This document shows positions 34,610 to 46,095 of a DNA stretch of 64,000 bases, in pieces. The notes below the pieces were generated by a model. It made no database searches and was not told where the DNA came from. It saw only the letters and a program-made list of their open reading frames with translations. The stretch covers positions 9,886,501 through 9,950,500 of the forward strand of contig JAIOJX010000005.1 of assembly GCA_022376925.1 (NCBI GenBank). The letters are read 5' to 3'. Made by a program: the position numbers and the translations under genes. Source of the DNA: Tragulus kanchil. Taxonomy: Eukaryota; Chordata; Mammalia; Artiodactyla; Tragulidae. Positions within the stretch are counted from its first letter, which is position 1. Every line of letters starts with the position of its first letter.

Positions 34610-35815
34610 TTTCTCATATGTATTTGGTCATTGTTCAGGGTTTCTAGTTCATAGCTAATAAAACCCTTGGGATTTCCTGTTATAAAATCAATAAAGGTAT
34701 TTTTTTGCTATATTAATTAGGTGACTCTAGGAAAATCTTTAGGTAACCTAAGAGGGGGGGCTGCTTGCCAAGAGAAACATATAATTAAAGGGTTGGAGCT
34801 TTCAGTCTCATTTCTGGGTAGGGGAGAGGGCTCAGAGATGGATTAAATCCATCAATGGCCAATAATTTAGTCAATCAAGCCGGTGCAATGAAGCCTCCAT
34901 AAAACTCAAAAGGATAGCCCCTTAGGTTCTTATGACTGCTGTGCTTCCTTGCTAGCCCACTTGTATCTCTCACAAGCATGCTATTCTAATAAACTCACTC
35001 TTTGCCTTTCAGAAAAAAAATACTCAAAAGGAGAGAGGTCAGAGAGCTTCCAGATTGGAGGTGACTTGGGGAGGGTGGGCGCTGGGAAGAGTGGCAGACT
35101 CAGAGAGAGCAGGAGAGAGCTCACCCTTTCCCACATACCTTGCCCATTAATTCCTTCCATATGAGTGTTAGACCTGTATCCCTTTTTATAATTTTATTTC
35201 GTTATTTCTGGCTGTGCTGCGTCTTTGTTGCTGTGTGGGCTATTCTCTAGTTGCATTAGCAGGGCTACTCTTTGTTGCAGCGTGCAGGCTTCTCATTCCA
35301 GTGGCTTCTCTTGCAGAGCATGGGCTCTAGGACACACAGGCTTCGGTAGTTGCAGTTCCTGGGCTCTAGAGCACAGGCTCAGTAGTTGTGCACAGGCATG
35401 TGCCATCTTCCCGGATAAGGGATCGAACCTGTGTCTTCTGCATTGGCAGGCAGATTCTTTACCACTGAGCCACCAGGAAGGCCCTATCACATCCTTTTAT
35501 GATAAAATGGTAATCCAGTACATAAAATACTCCTGAGTTCTGTGACCCACTCTAGCAAATTAATTGAATCCAAGGAGGAACGTGTCAGACTCTCCAATGT
35601 ATAGCTAGTCGGCCAGGCACACAGGTGACAACCTGGGCTTGTGACTCCCGCTGAAGTTGGTGGGACACAGGGAAGGGGGACAGTCTTGTAGGACTGAGCC
35701 CTTAGCTTGTGGGATTTGATGTTTCCCAGGATAGATAGTAAATGATTAAATTGTAGGACACGCAGCTGGTGTCCAAGCATCGCTTGTTGGTGTGGGAACT
35801 TCCTTCTCCACATTG
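34610..35815 (+). mobile_element. Old LTR with nested SINE (second copy, complete at right)
   Basis: Same LTR as 33410-34490. Beyond the duplication end it continues to 'gtaggacacgcagctggtgt' and 'ttggtgtgggaacttccttc', so this copy carries the true right end. Only one LTR insertion need exist in the real genome. Confidence 0.65.
35170..35487 (-). mobile_element. CHR-2-like tRNA SINE in LTR (duplicate copy)
   Basis: Second copy of 33968-34285, nested at the same LTR position. Confidence 0.85.
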
Positions 35816-35947
35816 AAACAGGTCATCAGACACTGATTTACTATATAATAGGGTCTAAAAACAAATGTTTTTACTATCTTCTATGAAAATAGAAGCAATA
35901 CAGGAATATATATTTTTCTCTCATTTGCTCTCTCTTGCTCTCTGTCT

Positions 35948-35949
<2 letters not shown>

Positions 35950-35986
<37 letters not shown>

Positions 35987-35992
35987 TGTGTA
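35950..35992 (+). repeat. GT microsatellite
   Basis: Sixteen GT units, then 'tttgtgtgtacgtg'. It abuts the left (tail) end of the SINE at 35993 and is likely grown from its tail. Confidence 0.95.
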
Positions 35993-36210
35993 CGTGCTCA
36001 GTCACTTAAGTCGTGTCTAACTCTTTGCAGCCCCATGGACGACAACATGCCAGGCTCCTATGTCCATGGAGCTTTTCCAGCAAAAATATTAGAGAAGATT
36101 GCCATGCCCTCCTCCAGAAGATGTTCCTGACCCAGAGATTTAATGTGTATCTCTTCTCTCTCCTGCATTGCAGGCAGATTCTTTACCTGCTGAGCTATCT
36201 GGAAATTTAA
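35993..36210 (-). mobile_element. Bov-A/Bov-tA-type SINE
   Basis: 'gctcagtcacttaagtcgtg' to 'cattgcaggcagattcttta' and 'ctgctgagctatctggaaat'. Diverged copy. Confidence 0.85.
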
Positions 36211-36227
36211 AGTCCTTTTTATACAAC

Positions 36228-36438
36228 TGTGCTGTGCTCAGTCACTCAGCTGTGTCTGACTCTCTGAGACGCTATGGACCATAGCCTACCAGGCTCCACT
36301 GTCCATGAGATTCTCTTGGCAAGAGTACTGAGTGGATTACCACTACATCTCCAGGGGATCTTCCTGACCCAGGGATTGAACCCATGTCTCCTGAATTGGC
36401 AGGCAGGTTCTTTTTTCACTGAGCCACCTGGGAAGCAG
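36228..36438 (-). mobile_element. Bov-A/Bov-tA-type SINE
   Basis: 'gtgctcagtcactcagctgt' to 'cactgagccacctgggaagc'. Lies directly after another SINE in the same orientation, separated by about 17 bases. Confidence 0.88.
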
Positions 36439-36896
36439 CATTTCAAACAGGAAAGCTTCATGGAGAATTATGTAATACTGTTATCTTGACTGTTACCACT
36501 GAGCTTTACAGTGATGTTTACAGCTCAGTTCTCCATGTGCAAGCCCACTGGAGTTCCTACCCTGCTCTCACCCAGAGAAGAGGGAGGGGAGAAATGTATT
36601 GAAGAACTATGGTAAATAGTGAAAAGTTGAAAAAACAAACAAAAAAACTATGGTAGAGAACCTTCCAATGACACCTGGAGGTAGAAGTCAGGAAACTTAG
36701 GAAGATTTAGGATTTCAAGAAGTTGACTGTAAAAATATTTTTTAATATTAAAAATGATAAAAATTATTGTTATTTAAGTATGTTAAATCTTTGATAGGTA
36801 TATTCCTAAGAAGAGCCCAATGTATAGTAGATAGAGCAATGGAAGCATTCCATTTTGTATGGGGAAGGGGTTGTGGAGAGAGAGAGGAGTCATTCT
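36439..36896. other. Unassigned non-coding stretch
   Basis: AT-rich; nothing recognised. Confidence 0.5.
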
Positions 36897-39095
36897 GTTT
36901 TGTGTGTGTGTGAATGCACGTACGTAAACATTCTGCAGTGGCAACTTTATATATGAACAGCAGCGCCTGATATACAGAAACAGATAATTGCTGTTATGTG
37001 ATTGTGAATTTATATAGTAAATCCTCTCTCCTCTAAGCTTCAAACCCAGCTGAATTATGTGGACTCAATTTTACTTAGTGGATTATAGCCAGTTATCACA
37101 GAGTAAATCTTTGCCAGATCCCTGCAAAAGCATAGAGCACCGGGAGCTGCCTTCTGCTGAGAGTCAGAGCCTTGAATATATCCTGAATACTTTCAGTTTC
37201 ATGCATCATGACTTGCTTGGGTCAGGCAAATAGACAAGTGCATACTCCTGTACACTCAAGGCAGGTACTTTTACGTGCTGCCTTCCTGGTGTTTGCATAC
37301 ATTCGTTTAAGCTATCTGAAGGTCTTCTAAACAATAAAGCAGAAGTTTTGGAAAGGGATTTCCAAGACTCATGCCTCTATGTGGTCTAGTTCACTAAATC
37401 TGGAGGTTTGAAACACGGCACAGAACATGGACCCCCTTCATAGGATATGGCCTAAGATTGCTTTCCCCAGCAGGGCAGGGGAGCAACTGACATCCTCAGA
37501 AAGCCCATTCGATGTGGCAAGTACCATGACTGATCCTTCCAGTAAGACGTCAAGCCAGATGACTATATTCATAAGGACAAAATACACTGTGTATCTAGTC
37601 CAGGTTCTAAGAACATTTCTAGCGTGTGCATAGCGATTTGTGATATTGAGGATATGGCTAAGGTTTTTTCGAAAAAATATTGACTGACATAAATTTTTTC
37701 CACCTGAGTCTGGAAGCCTAGCATATGTTGATTTCATGAGCTTGGACCGTGATGCATGTGGGGTAATTACAGGAAAAGCAGTAATAACCATTTACTAGAA
37801 CTGAGAGATGTGTGTAGCCTTTAGGGAATGTTCCAGAAGGCTGGAGAGTGGCCAGCAGTAGAATTTACAAAGAGAAGTACTATTAATTAGAAAGGCAGAG
37901 TAACAGAAAAGAGAAAATAATGATTCTGGATGGCACCCTGATGATAGGAAATGAGGCCGTGCAGCAATCAAGAAGAATAGTAGTGTTTTTGCCTTAAATT
38001 AGTGATCAGTTTTGTGTGTGTGTGAATGCACGTACGTAAACATTCTGCAGTGGCAACTTTATATATGAACAGCAGCGCCTGATATACAGAAACAGATAAT
38101 TGCTGTTATGTGATTGTGAATTTATATAGTAAATCCTCTCTCCTCTAAGCTTCAAACCCAGCTGAATTATGTGGACTCAATTTTACTTAGTGGATTATAG
38201 CCAGTTATCACAGAGTAAATCTTTGCCAGATCCCTGCAAAAGCATAGAGCACCGGGAGCTGCCTTCTGCTGAGAGTCAGAGCCTTGAATATATCCTGAAT
38301 ACTTTCAGTTTCATGCATCATGACTTGCTTGGGTCAGGCAAATAGACAAGTGCATACTCCTGTACACTCAAGGCAGGTACTTTTACGTGCTGCCTTCCTG
38401 GTGTTTGCATACATTCGTTTAAGCTATCTGAAGGTCTTCTAAACAATAAAGCAGAAGTTTTGGAAAGGGATTTCCAAGACTCATGCCTCTATGTGGTCTA
38501 GTTCACTAAATCTGGAGGTTTGAAACACGGCACAGAACATGGACCCCTTCATAGGATATGGCCTAAGATTGCTTTCCCCAGCAGGGCAGGGGAGCAACTG
38601 ACATCCTCAGAAAGCCCATTCGATGTGGCAAGTACCATGACTGATCCTTCCAGTAAGACGTCAAGCCAGATGACTATATTCATAAGGACAAAATACACTG
38701 TGTATCTAGTCCAGGTTCTAAGAACATTTCTAGCGTGTGCATAGCGATTTGTGATATTGAGGATATGGCTAAGGTTTTTTCGAAAAAATATTGACTGACA
38801 TAAATTTTTTCCACCTGAGTCTGGAAGCCTAGCATATGTTGATTTCATGAGCTTGGACCGTGATGCATGTGGGGTAATTACAGGAAAAGCAGTAATAACC
38901 ATTTACTAGAACTGAGAGATGTGTGTAGCCTTTAGGGAATGTTCCAGAAGGCTGGAGAGTGGCCAGCAGTAGAATTTACAAAGAGAAGTACTATTAATTA
39001 GAAAGGCAGAGTAACAGAAAAACAGAAAATAATGATTCTGGATGGCACCCTGATGATAGGAAATGAGGGGCCGTGCAGCAATCAAAAAGAAGAAT
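36897..39095. repeat. Direct duplication 12 (36897-37978 and 38009-39095)
   Basis: Offset 1112. The 30-base spacer is 37979-38008. Differences: one C near 37434/38546, and clustered changes close to the end (37909-37975 versus 39019-39090: extra A and G bases). The 117-codon minus frame at 37438-37791 recurs at 38549-38902 only because of the duplication. No repeat element recognised inside. Confidence 0.96.
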
Positions 39096-39944
39096 TATTC
39101 AGTAGACATAGTAATTATCTTAGTGCCTTTTCTTTTATGAGATATGTAGCCAGCTGGAAACTCAATCAGGAGATAGAGGGAAAAAATAAATATTTGTGCT
39201 CAACTTGTTTCATTTTTGGAGTCAAGTCATAGTAAATATTTGAAAAAAGTCATCTCTGAGTGTCTCATGAACTGTGGCCCCCCATACTTACTGTAGCCAT
39301 GTTTCAGGGGAAGTAAATGCAATACTGAGTTTACATGAGTTATGAGGACATCTGAGCTGGGGACTGAAAAGCAAAGGCTGTCAATGCCTGTTGTTTCGCT
39401 TGTATATTATTAATACTTGTGAAATATCAGCAGCCCTGGTTTCAGGTCATGGTGTTGTCTTGTCGGCTCTTTGCATCCACTGCTCTGGTGGGGGTTGCAC
39501 CAAATGCAGATACTTTTGTGTCGTGCAGCCTGGCAGCTAATTAGGAAGACTATTAGACTATTCTGATCAGAATATTGACAGAAATCAAATTCACCTTGGT
39601 TTAGTGTAGGCTCAAAGTGTGAGAATTATATGTAGTAACAAGAATTTTTCAGTGTGCTTCTTAAAAGGCATATTCATTTACTCTCCTTGTGTTCAGAAAA
39701 TGCAAAGGTGAGACAGCAGAGGTGTGGAGAAAGGAAGTGGGCTTTGCTTATGTTCTTAGGACAGTTAGAGGATTTTTGCTTTATCTTTAGGCTTAATACA
39801 CACACACTTACAGAGAGCCATCGTGCGCTTGCTGCTTTGGTAAACAAATCCATGGTGGATTTCAGAGTTGCATTTTTTAGCTTCCAGGAGCTTTTGATCA
39901 AATTGTGGAGAAAGGCAATCATAAAAACACAGTTGTGGTGACCT
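39096..39944. other. Unassigned non-coding stretch
   Basis: Unique sequence. Frames on both strands at 39654-39941 and 39674-39922 overlap and show no recognisable protein. Confidence 0.5.
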
Positions 39945-40080
39945 GGAGGTGTGGGCTAGGGAGGGGCGTGGGAGGGAGGTTCAGCGGAGGGGAACGTAAG
40001 TAGAGCTATGGCAGATTCAGGTTGATGTGTGGTAGTAAACAACAAAACTGTAGAAAATAATAATAAAAGTGAGAAAGAAC
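39945..40080 (+). mobile_element. L1 3' end fragment
   Basis: 'ctatggcagattcaggttga' then 'tgtgtggtagtaaacaacaa' and an A-rich end match the ruminant L1 3' end order ('ctatggctgattcatgttga'). Confidence 0.7.
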
Positions 40081-40124
40081 ATCGGTAGCTCAAGAAAGAA
40101 AAAAAAACACAGTTGTCATCACAA

Positions 40125-40312
40125 TGGACATTTATTACATGCTAAATGCTGTACATGTATTTCTAACTGTATACAAACATATTGTAAGTTACAATCTCAT
40201 TTTTCACCAAGGAAGGAATTAGTCAGCAAGACTTAATGACAAGCCCAAGAACCAGATATAGGACTCAAGTTCAGGTTATATGACTTTAAGCCCACCTTTT
40301 TCTACTATATCA
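40125..40312 (-). mobile_element. MIR SINE
   Basis: 'gacatttattacatgctaaa', 'acaagcccaagaaccagata' and 'ggactcaagttcaggttata': reversed MIR order, diverged. Its right part (from 40232) is duplicated at 41297. Confidence 0.65.
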
Positions 40313-40469
40313 TGTTCAATAAAGAAAATAGTTGAATAATAACTAGCAGGTGTATGGGTAATTACTCTAGAAACTCAGAGAAAGGAGAGATTAATATAGA
40401 GATCAATTAGTCCTATACTTGCTTGATAGCTTCTATAGGCAATAATGCTAGAAGACATAACACAAACTC

Positions 40470-40620
40470 ACACAAGCCTATATATACACAATCACATATA
40501 CATATATACACACATACACATGCACATGACACATACATTGCCGATCATGATGATGTAAACATACACACATATAAATGATATATATATATGGAATATATAT
40601 ATGATATATATATATTATAA
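40470..40620. repeat. AC/AT simple repeat with AT palindromes
   Basis: Imperfect (CA)n passing into alternating AT ('atatatatatggaatatata', then 'gatatatatatatta'). It could fold back on itself. Copy at about 41535-41685. Confidence 0.85.
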
Positions 40621-40669
40621 AGAGAAAAATAAAACAAAAATTAAATTTCTCCTAGAGTTTGTGTTCAAA

Positions 40670-41135
40670 GAAGAAATATAGTCCATACCCATGAAAAAAA
40701 TGTATTTTACCGGAGCTGACACACAGACAAGTACTGCCTCACTAACTGAACTGAATACGCTGCCATTAGATAGCAGAGGCTGCATGGCCACCCCTCCCTC
40801 TGTCTCAGCTGCTGTTCCTAGACAGCCGTCACACAGCGCAAGGTGATCACAGGTGTGATTAGGCTGACCTACAAGAGCAGCTTTTTCTATGTTTTTCTCT
40901 GAGGAGCAAAATCTCAGCTTGCAGTTATGTGTTATTCCTGGCTGTCTCAAAGCAGCAGACAGGAGTAGAGCAGGGCTGCCCAGGTCACTGCAGACCTGCC
41001 GGGCTGGTCTCTGGATGCAGCGGAAAGATAGGAGGGAAAAGTCAAGTTTCCTCCCCTGTGCCTGAAACAACGGTCCGTTTATATTGCCTTGAGCCCAAAC
41101 TCTGTGGCATTGTAAAACTCACAGTTTTCTAGGAT
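40670..41135. other. GC-richer unassigned block (two copies)
   Basis: Unique, less AT-rich sequence between a simple repeat and AT-rich DNA. A 151-codon minus frame spans 40615-41070, and again 41680-42135 in the duplicate, differing only at the C-terminal residues where the homopolymer change falls. No domain is recognised and there is no convincing codon bias, so I do not call a gene. Could be a non-coding conserved element. Confidence 0.35.
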
Positions 41136-42414
41136 CTGGATGTCATCAAGAAAATGTCCTTCAAGAGGCCTAATCTCCCAGGTCTTAATACACTTCTTTT
41201 TTTTTTAGAATAAATTGTTTTACCTGTGCCAATATTGTTTTATTCATTTATTTTCATTATAGGACATCTAAGTTCAGGTAAATCTTTTAAAAAAACCTTA
41301 ATGACAAGCCCAAGAACCAGATATAGGACTCAAGTTCAGGTTATATGACTTTAAGCCCACCTTTTTCTACTATATCATGTTCAATAAAGAAAATAGTTGA
41401 ATAATAACTAGCAGGTGTATGGGTAATTACTCTAGAAACTCAGAGAAAGGAGAGATTAATATAGAGATCAATTAGTCCTATACTTGCTTGATAGCTTCTA
41501 TAGGCAATAATGCTAGAAGACATAACACAAACTCACACAAGCCTATATATACACAATCACATATACATATATACACACATACACATGCACATGACACATA
41601 CATTGCCGATCATGATGATGTAAACATACACACATATAAATGATATATATATATGGAATATATATATGATATATATATATTATAAAGAGAAAAAAAAAAA
41701 AAAAAATAAATTTCTCCTAGAGTTTGTGTTCAAAGAAGAAATATAGTCCATACCCATGAAAAAAATGTATTTTACCGGAGCTGACACACAGACAAGTACT
41801 GCCTCACTAACTGAACTGAATACGCTGCCATTAGATAGCAGAGGCTGCATGGCCACCCCTCCCTCTGTCTCAGCTGCTGTTCCTAGACAGCCGTCACACA
41901 GCGCAAGGTGATCACAGGTGTGATTAGGCTGACCTACAAGAGCAGCTTTTTCTATGTTTTTCTCTGAGGAGCAAAATCTCAGCTTGCAGTTATGTGTTAT
42001 TCCTGGCTGTCTCAAAGCAGCAGACAGGAGTAGAGCAGGGCTGCCCAGGTCACTGCAGACCTGCCGGGCTGGTCTCTGGATGCAGCGGAAAGATAGGAGG
42101 GAAAAGTCAAGTTTCCTCCCCTGTGCCTGAAACAACGGTCCGTTTATATTGCCTTGAGCCCAAACTCTGTGGCATTGTAAAACTCACAGTTTTCTAGGAT
42201 CTGGATGTCATCAAGAAAATGTCCTTCAAGAGGCCTAATCTCCCAGGTCTTAATACACTTCTTTTTTTTTTAGAATAAATTGTTTTTACCTGTGCCAATA
42301 TTGTTTTATTCATTTATTTTCATTATGTTTTATATGCATATATGTGTACATAACCTATATTATTGATACCATTTTCATTTATGTTTTTTGACCCATTAAT
42401 CACTCCTCATGGCT

Positions 42415-42485
42415 TTCCTTATTGACTCATTCATTCAACATGTATCTGTTGAGCTTCTCCTCTGTAGAAGGCAGCAGGGCCTATT
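42415..42485 (-). mobile_element. L2 3' fragment (first copy)
   Basis: 'ttgactcattcattcaacat' then 'gtatctgttgagcttctcct': reversed L2 3' terminus. Copy at about 43503-43573. Confidence 0.65.
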
Positions 42486-42964
42486 TCACTGATGGTACTT
42501 CTCTATTACTGATGTCTGTTTTCATGTTCCTGAATGTAATTCTTTCTTGACAAAACAGCCCTTCAAAAATCAAGGGTTTTGTTGTGCTCCTAATGGCACA
42601 GTAGTTTTGAGATTTAAAAAAAAATAAAAAAGAAACCATTAGTTGAAGGGCAATTATAACCTTTTCTTCTTAATGCATTTTTCCCTCTTCCTGTGGGAAC
42701 TCAAAACATTAATGTATCAACATGGTGATAAAAGAGACTGCATATTCTTCCAATAAATAAGACCTTTGTTATAGGGCTCTGGGCACATAGCCTTTAGTGT
42801 CTTGACTATACCCCAAAGTTAGATCATAAAGGAATGTGACTGATTTTCTTAAGCTACCCATAGCTGGTGGCCATCCAAAACCAAGAGCTTCTGTTTTGCA
42901 TGTGTGTGTGTGTTTGTCAGTATTATGTGTTTGACACCTTTCTAAGGTGTCTCTTTGTTCCACA

Positions 42965-43045
42965 AATATACTTTATTGATATCTTTTAATTTAAGTATAG
43001 TTGATGTACAGTCTTACACAAGTTACAGGTTAAAGTGACTCCTGA
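42965..43045 (-). mobile_element. L1 3' fragment (first copy)
   Basis: 'taagtatagttgatgtacag' and 'cacaagttacaggtt' resemble the reversed L1 text around 'gaagtatagttgatttacaa'. Copy at about 44053-44133. Confidence 0.6.
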
Positions 43046-43184
43046 ATAATAAAAATAATTCTTACTATAAATTCTGGTATTTGCCAACAATCAATTTCAA
43101 AGCATCAAATATAAGGCTTGAAACAGTCCAGAGTGTGAGTCTGCTACGTGATTGAGTCTAAGGTTGAGAAATCAGTATTCAAGT

Positions 43185-43245
43185 AAGGAGAGGACCTGTG
43201 ACTTAACAGTAAACACTCCTCCTGCAATGCAGGAGACATGGGTTC
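43185..43245 (+). mobile_element. SINE head cut by a duplication join
   Basis: The Bov-tA-type head 'gaggacctgtgacttaacag' through 'aggagacatgggttc' is cut exactly at the duplication junction. The intact version is at 44273-44475. Confidence 0.85.
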
Positions 43246-44272
43246 GAGCCCAAACTCTGTGGCATTGTAAAACTCACAGTTTTCTAGGATCTGGATGTCA
43301 TCAAGAAAATGTCCTTCAAGAGGCCTAATCTCCCAGGTCTTAATACACTTCTTTTTTTAGAATAAATTTTTTTTACCTGTGCCAATATTGTTTTATTCAT
43401 TTATTTTCATTATGTTTTATATGCATATATGTGTACATAACCTATATTATTGATACCATTTTCATTTATGTTTTTTGACCCATTAATCACTCCTCATGGC
43501 TTTCCTTATTGACTCATTCATTCAACATGTATCTGTTGAGCTTCTCCTCTGTAGAAGGCAGCAGGGCCTATTTCACTGATGGTACTTCTCTATTACTGAT
43601 GTCTGTTTTCATGTTCCTGAATGTAATTCTTTCTTGACAAAACAGCCCTTCAAAAATCAAGGGTTTTGTTGTGCTCCTAATGGCACAGTAGTTTTGAGAT
43701 TTAAAAAAAAATAAAAAAGAAACCATTAGTTGAAGGGCAATTATAACCTTTTCTTCTTAATGCTTTTTTCCCCTCTTCCTGTGGGAACTCAACACATTAA
43801 TGTATCAACATGGTGATAAAAGAGACTGCATATTCTTCCAATAAATAAGACCTTTGTTATAGGGCTCTGGGCACATAGCCTTTAGTGTCTTGACTATACC
43901 CCAAAGTTAGATCATAAAGGAATGTGACTGATTTTCTTAAGCTACCCATAGCTGGTGGCCATCCAAAACCAAGAGCTTCTGTTTTGCATGTGTGTGTGTG
44001 TTTGTCAGTATTATGTGTTTGACACCTTTCTAAGGTGTCTCTTTGTTCCACAAATATACTTTATTGATATCTTTTAATTTAAGTATAGTTGATGTACAGT
44101 CTTACACAAGTTACAGGTTAAAGTGACTCCTGAATAATAAAAATAATTCTTACTATAAATTCTGGTATTTGCCAACAATCAATTTCAAAGCATCAAATAT
44201 AAGGCTTGAAACAGTCCAGAGTGTGAGTCTGCTACGTGATTGAGTCTAAGGTTGAGAAATCAGTATTCAAGT

Positions 44273-44475
44273 AAGGAGAGGACCTGTGACTTAACAGTAA
44301 ACACTCCTCCTGCAATGCAGGAGACATGGGTTCGACCTCTGGGTCAGGAAGATCCCCTGGAGGAGGAAATGACAACCCATGCCAGCATTCCTGCTTGGGA
44401 AATCCCATGGACAGAAGAGCCTGGCGAGCTACAGTCCACGAGGTCCGAAACAGCCGGACAGGACCAGGTGACTGA
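44273..44475 (+). mobile_element. Bov-A/Bov-tA-type SINE (intact copy)
   Basis: Complete plus-oriented element: head, 'ggaggaggaaatgacaaccc', 'gcctggcgagctacagtcca', then 'ggaccaggtgactgagcaca'. Confidence 0.88.
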
Positions 44476-45204
44476 GCACAAAGGAGTAGAAAGAGGGGAA
44501 AAAAACAACTCCCTGTTTCTGGAAAGTGTCAGTTGGTGGTGGTTGTGCATGTGTGCTTCCGATTTGCCTTGGACTGGTGTTAGCTGTCAGACTCCCTTAC
44601 CGCGAGATTTGGAGTACTGAAACATCAAGGAAGCTACCGATCTGGAAACTGCTTTCCTTAAGCTGAGGTCAACGTGACAGCTGATTCCGGAGCAGAAGAG
44701 CAAACCACTCAGTGCCCACCCTCATCAGTCTTGATAAAAGTAGTCATTTTGTTTTGTTTTTCTCCTCCTTTAGAAGCACTTAGCTAAGCTCCAGTGACAG
44801 AAGGCACACTAGAAATGATCGTCATGTTGAAAAATAGTCCATCTATGAAATTACATGTTTTGAAATTGCCAAGTTGAATCACCCATGGCAGTGAGTCTGG
44901 GGAGAAAGGATGGGACAGACACCATGTCCTAACTTCTATAACTGCAGGAAGATGATGCATTTTATATAAATTCAGAGAGGTTAGGAAGTCCGGAGTTAAG
45001 GTATGAGCAAAGTACCACCACCAAGGACACTAGCTCCATTAGTGAAGCCATTGAAAATCAGGACGATTTTTCAACTGATTGAAAAAGAGGCAATTTGATG
45101 GACAGTTCTTATAAATGATTAGCATAGAAGGGAGCTTAGAGACCGCCCCTTCATTTTACCGTTGAGGAGAATTGTGATACAAGAAACATAAGGCTGAATC
45201 AAGA
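44476..45204. other. Mostly unassigned stretch
   Basis: About 45095-45180 ('ggagcttagagaccgcccct', 'tcattttaccgttgaggaga') resembles an old mammalian repeat of the type 'gaccttagagatcatctagt'. The rest is unique. Confidence 0.45.
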
Positions 45205-45367
45205 GTTTATGTATGTGTGCCTCTTCTGTCCATGGGCTTTTCCAGGCAAGAATACCAGAGTGGACTGCCGTTTCTTCCTCCAGGGGATCTTCCCGATCCA
45301 GGCATCGAACCTACATCTCCTTCATTGGCAGGCAGATTCTTTACCAATGAGCCATCTGGGAAGCCCT
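45205..45367 (-). mobile_element. Bov-A-type SINE, truncated at its tail end
   Basis: 'gtccatgggcttttccaggc' to 'ccaatgagccatctgggaag'; the usual 'gtgtccgactcttt' part is missing. Confidence 0.85.
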
Positions 45368-45569
45368 GAATCAAGGGTTCAGCCAACTGTAGATGCAAGA
45401 CTGGAGCAATTTGTCAGGTTCATTTTGCTCATGACATCAACGTTTTAAGTTAGAACTTATTAGTGTTGTTATAATTTAGAACTGAGGCTTGAGATTCAAA
45501 GCAGTTATAAAGTGTGAGAATTTTGAATTTTGATTTCAACACAGTTAAACTTTGTAGGAAAAGGCTTTC

Positions 45570-45682
45570 ATTTTTTTGGCTGCACGGTGCAGCATGCGGG
45601 ACCTTAGTTCCCTAAAATCCATGCATTGGGCAGTGGAGGTGCTGAGTCTTAACCACTGGACTCCCAGGGAAATCCCCAGAAA
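45570..45682 (-). mobile_element. Short CHR-type SINE
   Basis: 'tttttttggctgcacggtgc', 'accttagttccctaaaatcc' and reversed head 'ggactcccagggaaatcccc'. Confidence 0.8.
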
Positions 45683-46095
45683 GATTTCCTTTGCAAAAGA
45701 CACCACTGTGCTCCCATAATTTGCATGTGAAAAGTGAAAGGGTCTTGGGCAGAGCAAATCTTAAGTATCTAAGGCAAAGATGGGAAAGATCGAATATTTC
45801 CTGAGTAAAGAGTTTCCCCGAATACTGATGCAAAGAACAGAGATATATTTGGAGAGTTTATACCAACTTGCCTTTGCACAAAGGTTAAGGCAGTGAGCAA
45901 AAGCTCCGTTTGTTTGTAATCTAGAGCCAGGCCAGCAGATGCTGCTCAGAATCAATTGCTCATCAGGCTAGGGGGTCAGATGCGAAACCACAGCAGGAAC
46001 AAAGCTGGGTTGTTGCTTCTTTGGGGGGTCCCGGGGCTTTCATCAATTGTGCTGCTCTGCCCAGAGTGGGCTTTCTAGACCAGAACCAGCACGGT
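45683..46095. other. Unassigned stretch
   Basis: Unique sequence. Overlapping open frames on both strands at 45963-46338 are GC-rich chance frames with no recognised domain. Confidence 0.45.

Larger units (their letters stand above)
33290..35695. repeat. Direct duplication 11 (33290-34490 and 34495-35695)
   Basis: The longest unit, offset about 1205 falling to about 1202. The spacer is a run of T ('cttttt'), and the text before the second copy looks like a damaged form of 'ctaattttaagtccc' at 33281. Small differences near the start ('cttttta' versus 'cttgta'), in G runs (33552/34755) and near the end (34447/35649). Contains an LTR with a nested SINE, so the LTR appears twice. Confidence 0.95.
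40232..42326. repeat. Direct duplication 13 (40232-41260 and 41297-42326)
   Basis: Offset 1065 with a 36-base spacer (41261-41296). The main difference is at 40621-40645 versus 41687-41708, where a mixed A/T/C segment in the first copy is replaced by a long A run in the second. Another is one T near 41221/42287. Contains an AC/AT-rich block and the 151-codon minus frame. Confidence 0.96.
42156..44333. repeat. Direct duplication 14 (42156-43245 and 43246-44333)
   Basis: Starts inside the second copy of duplication 13, giving three copies of about 41092-41260. The copies abut exactly, and the join falls inside a SINE, right after its B-box-like 'gggttcga'. In the first copy that SINE is cut and jumps to unrelated sequence; in the second it continues normally. 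A few T/A run differences lie near 43340-43370 and 43763. Confidence 0.97.

Noticed and set aside
37438..38902. Duplicated 117-codon minus-strand frame.
   Set aside because: Lies wholly within duplication 12. No recognised family, signal peptide or splice context.
40615..42135. Two 151-codon minus-strand frames with almost the same sequence, which could look like a conserved paralogous gene pair.
   Set aside because: The identity extends through non-coding flanks and stops at the duplication edges, so it reflects the copied DNA and not protein conservation.
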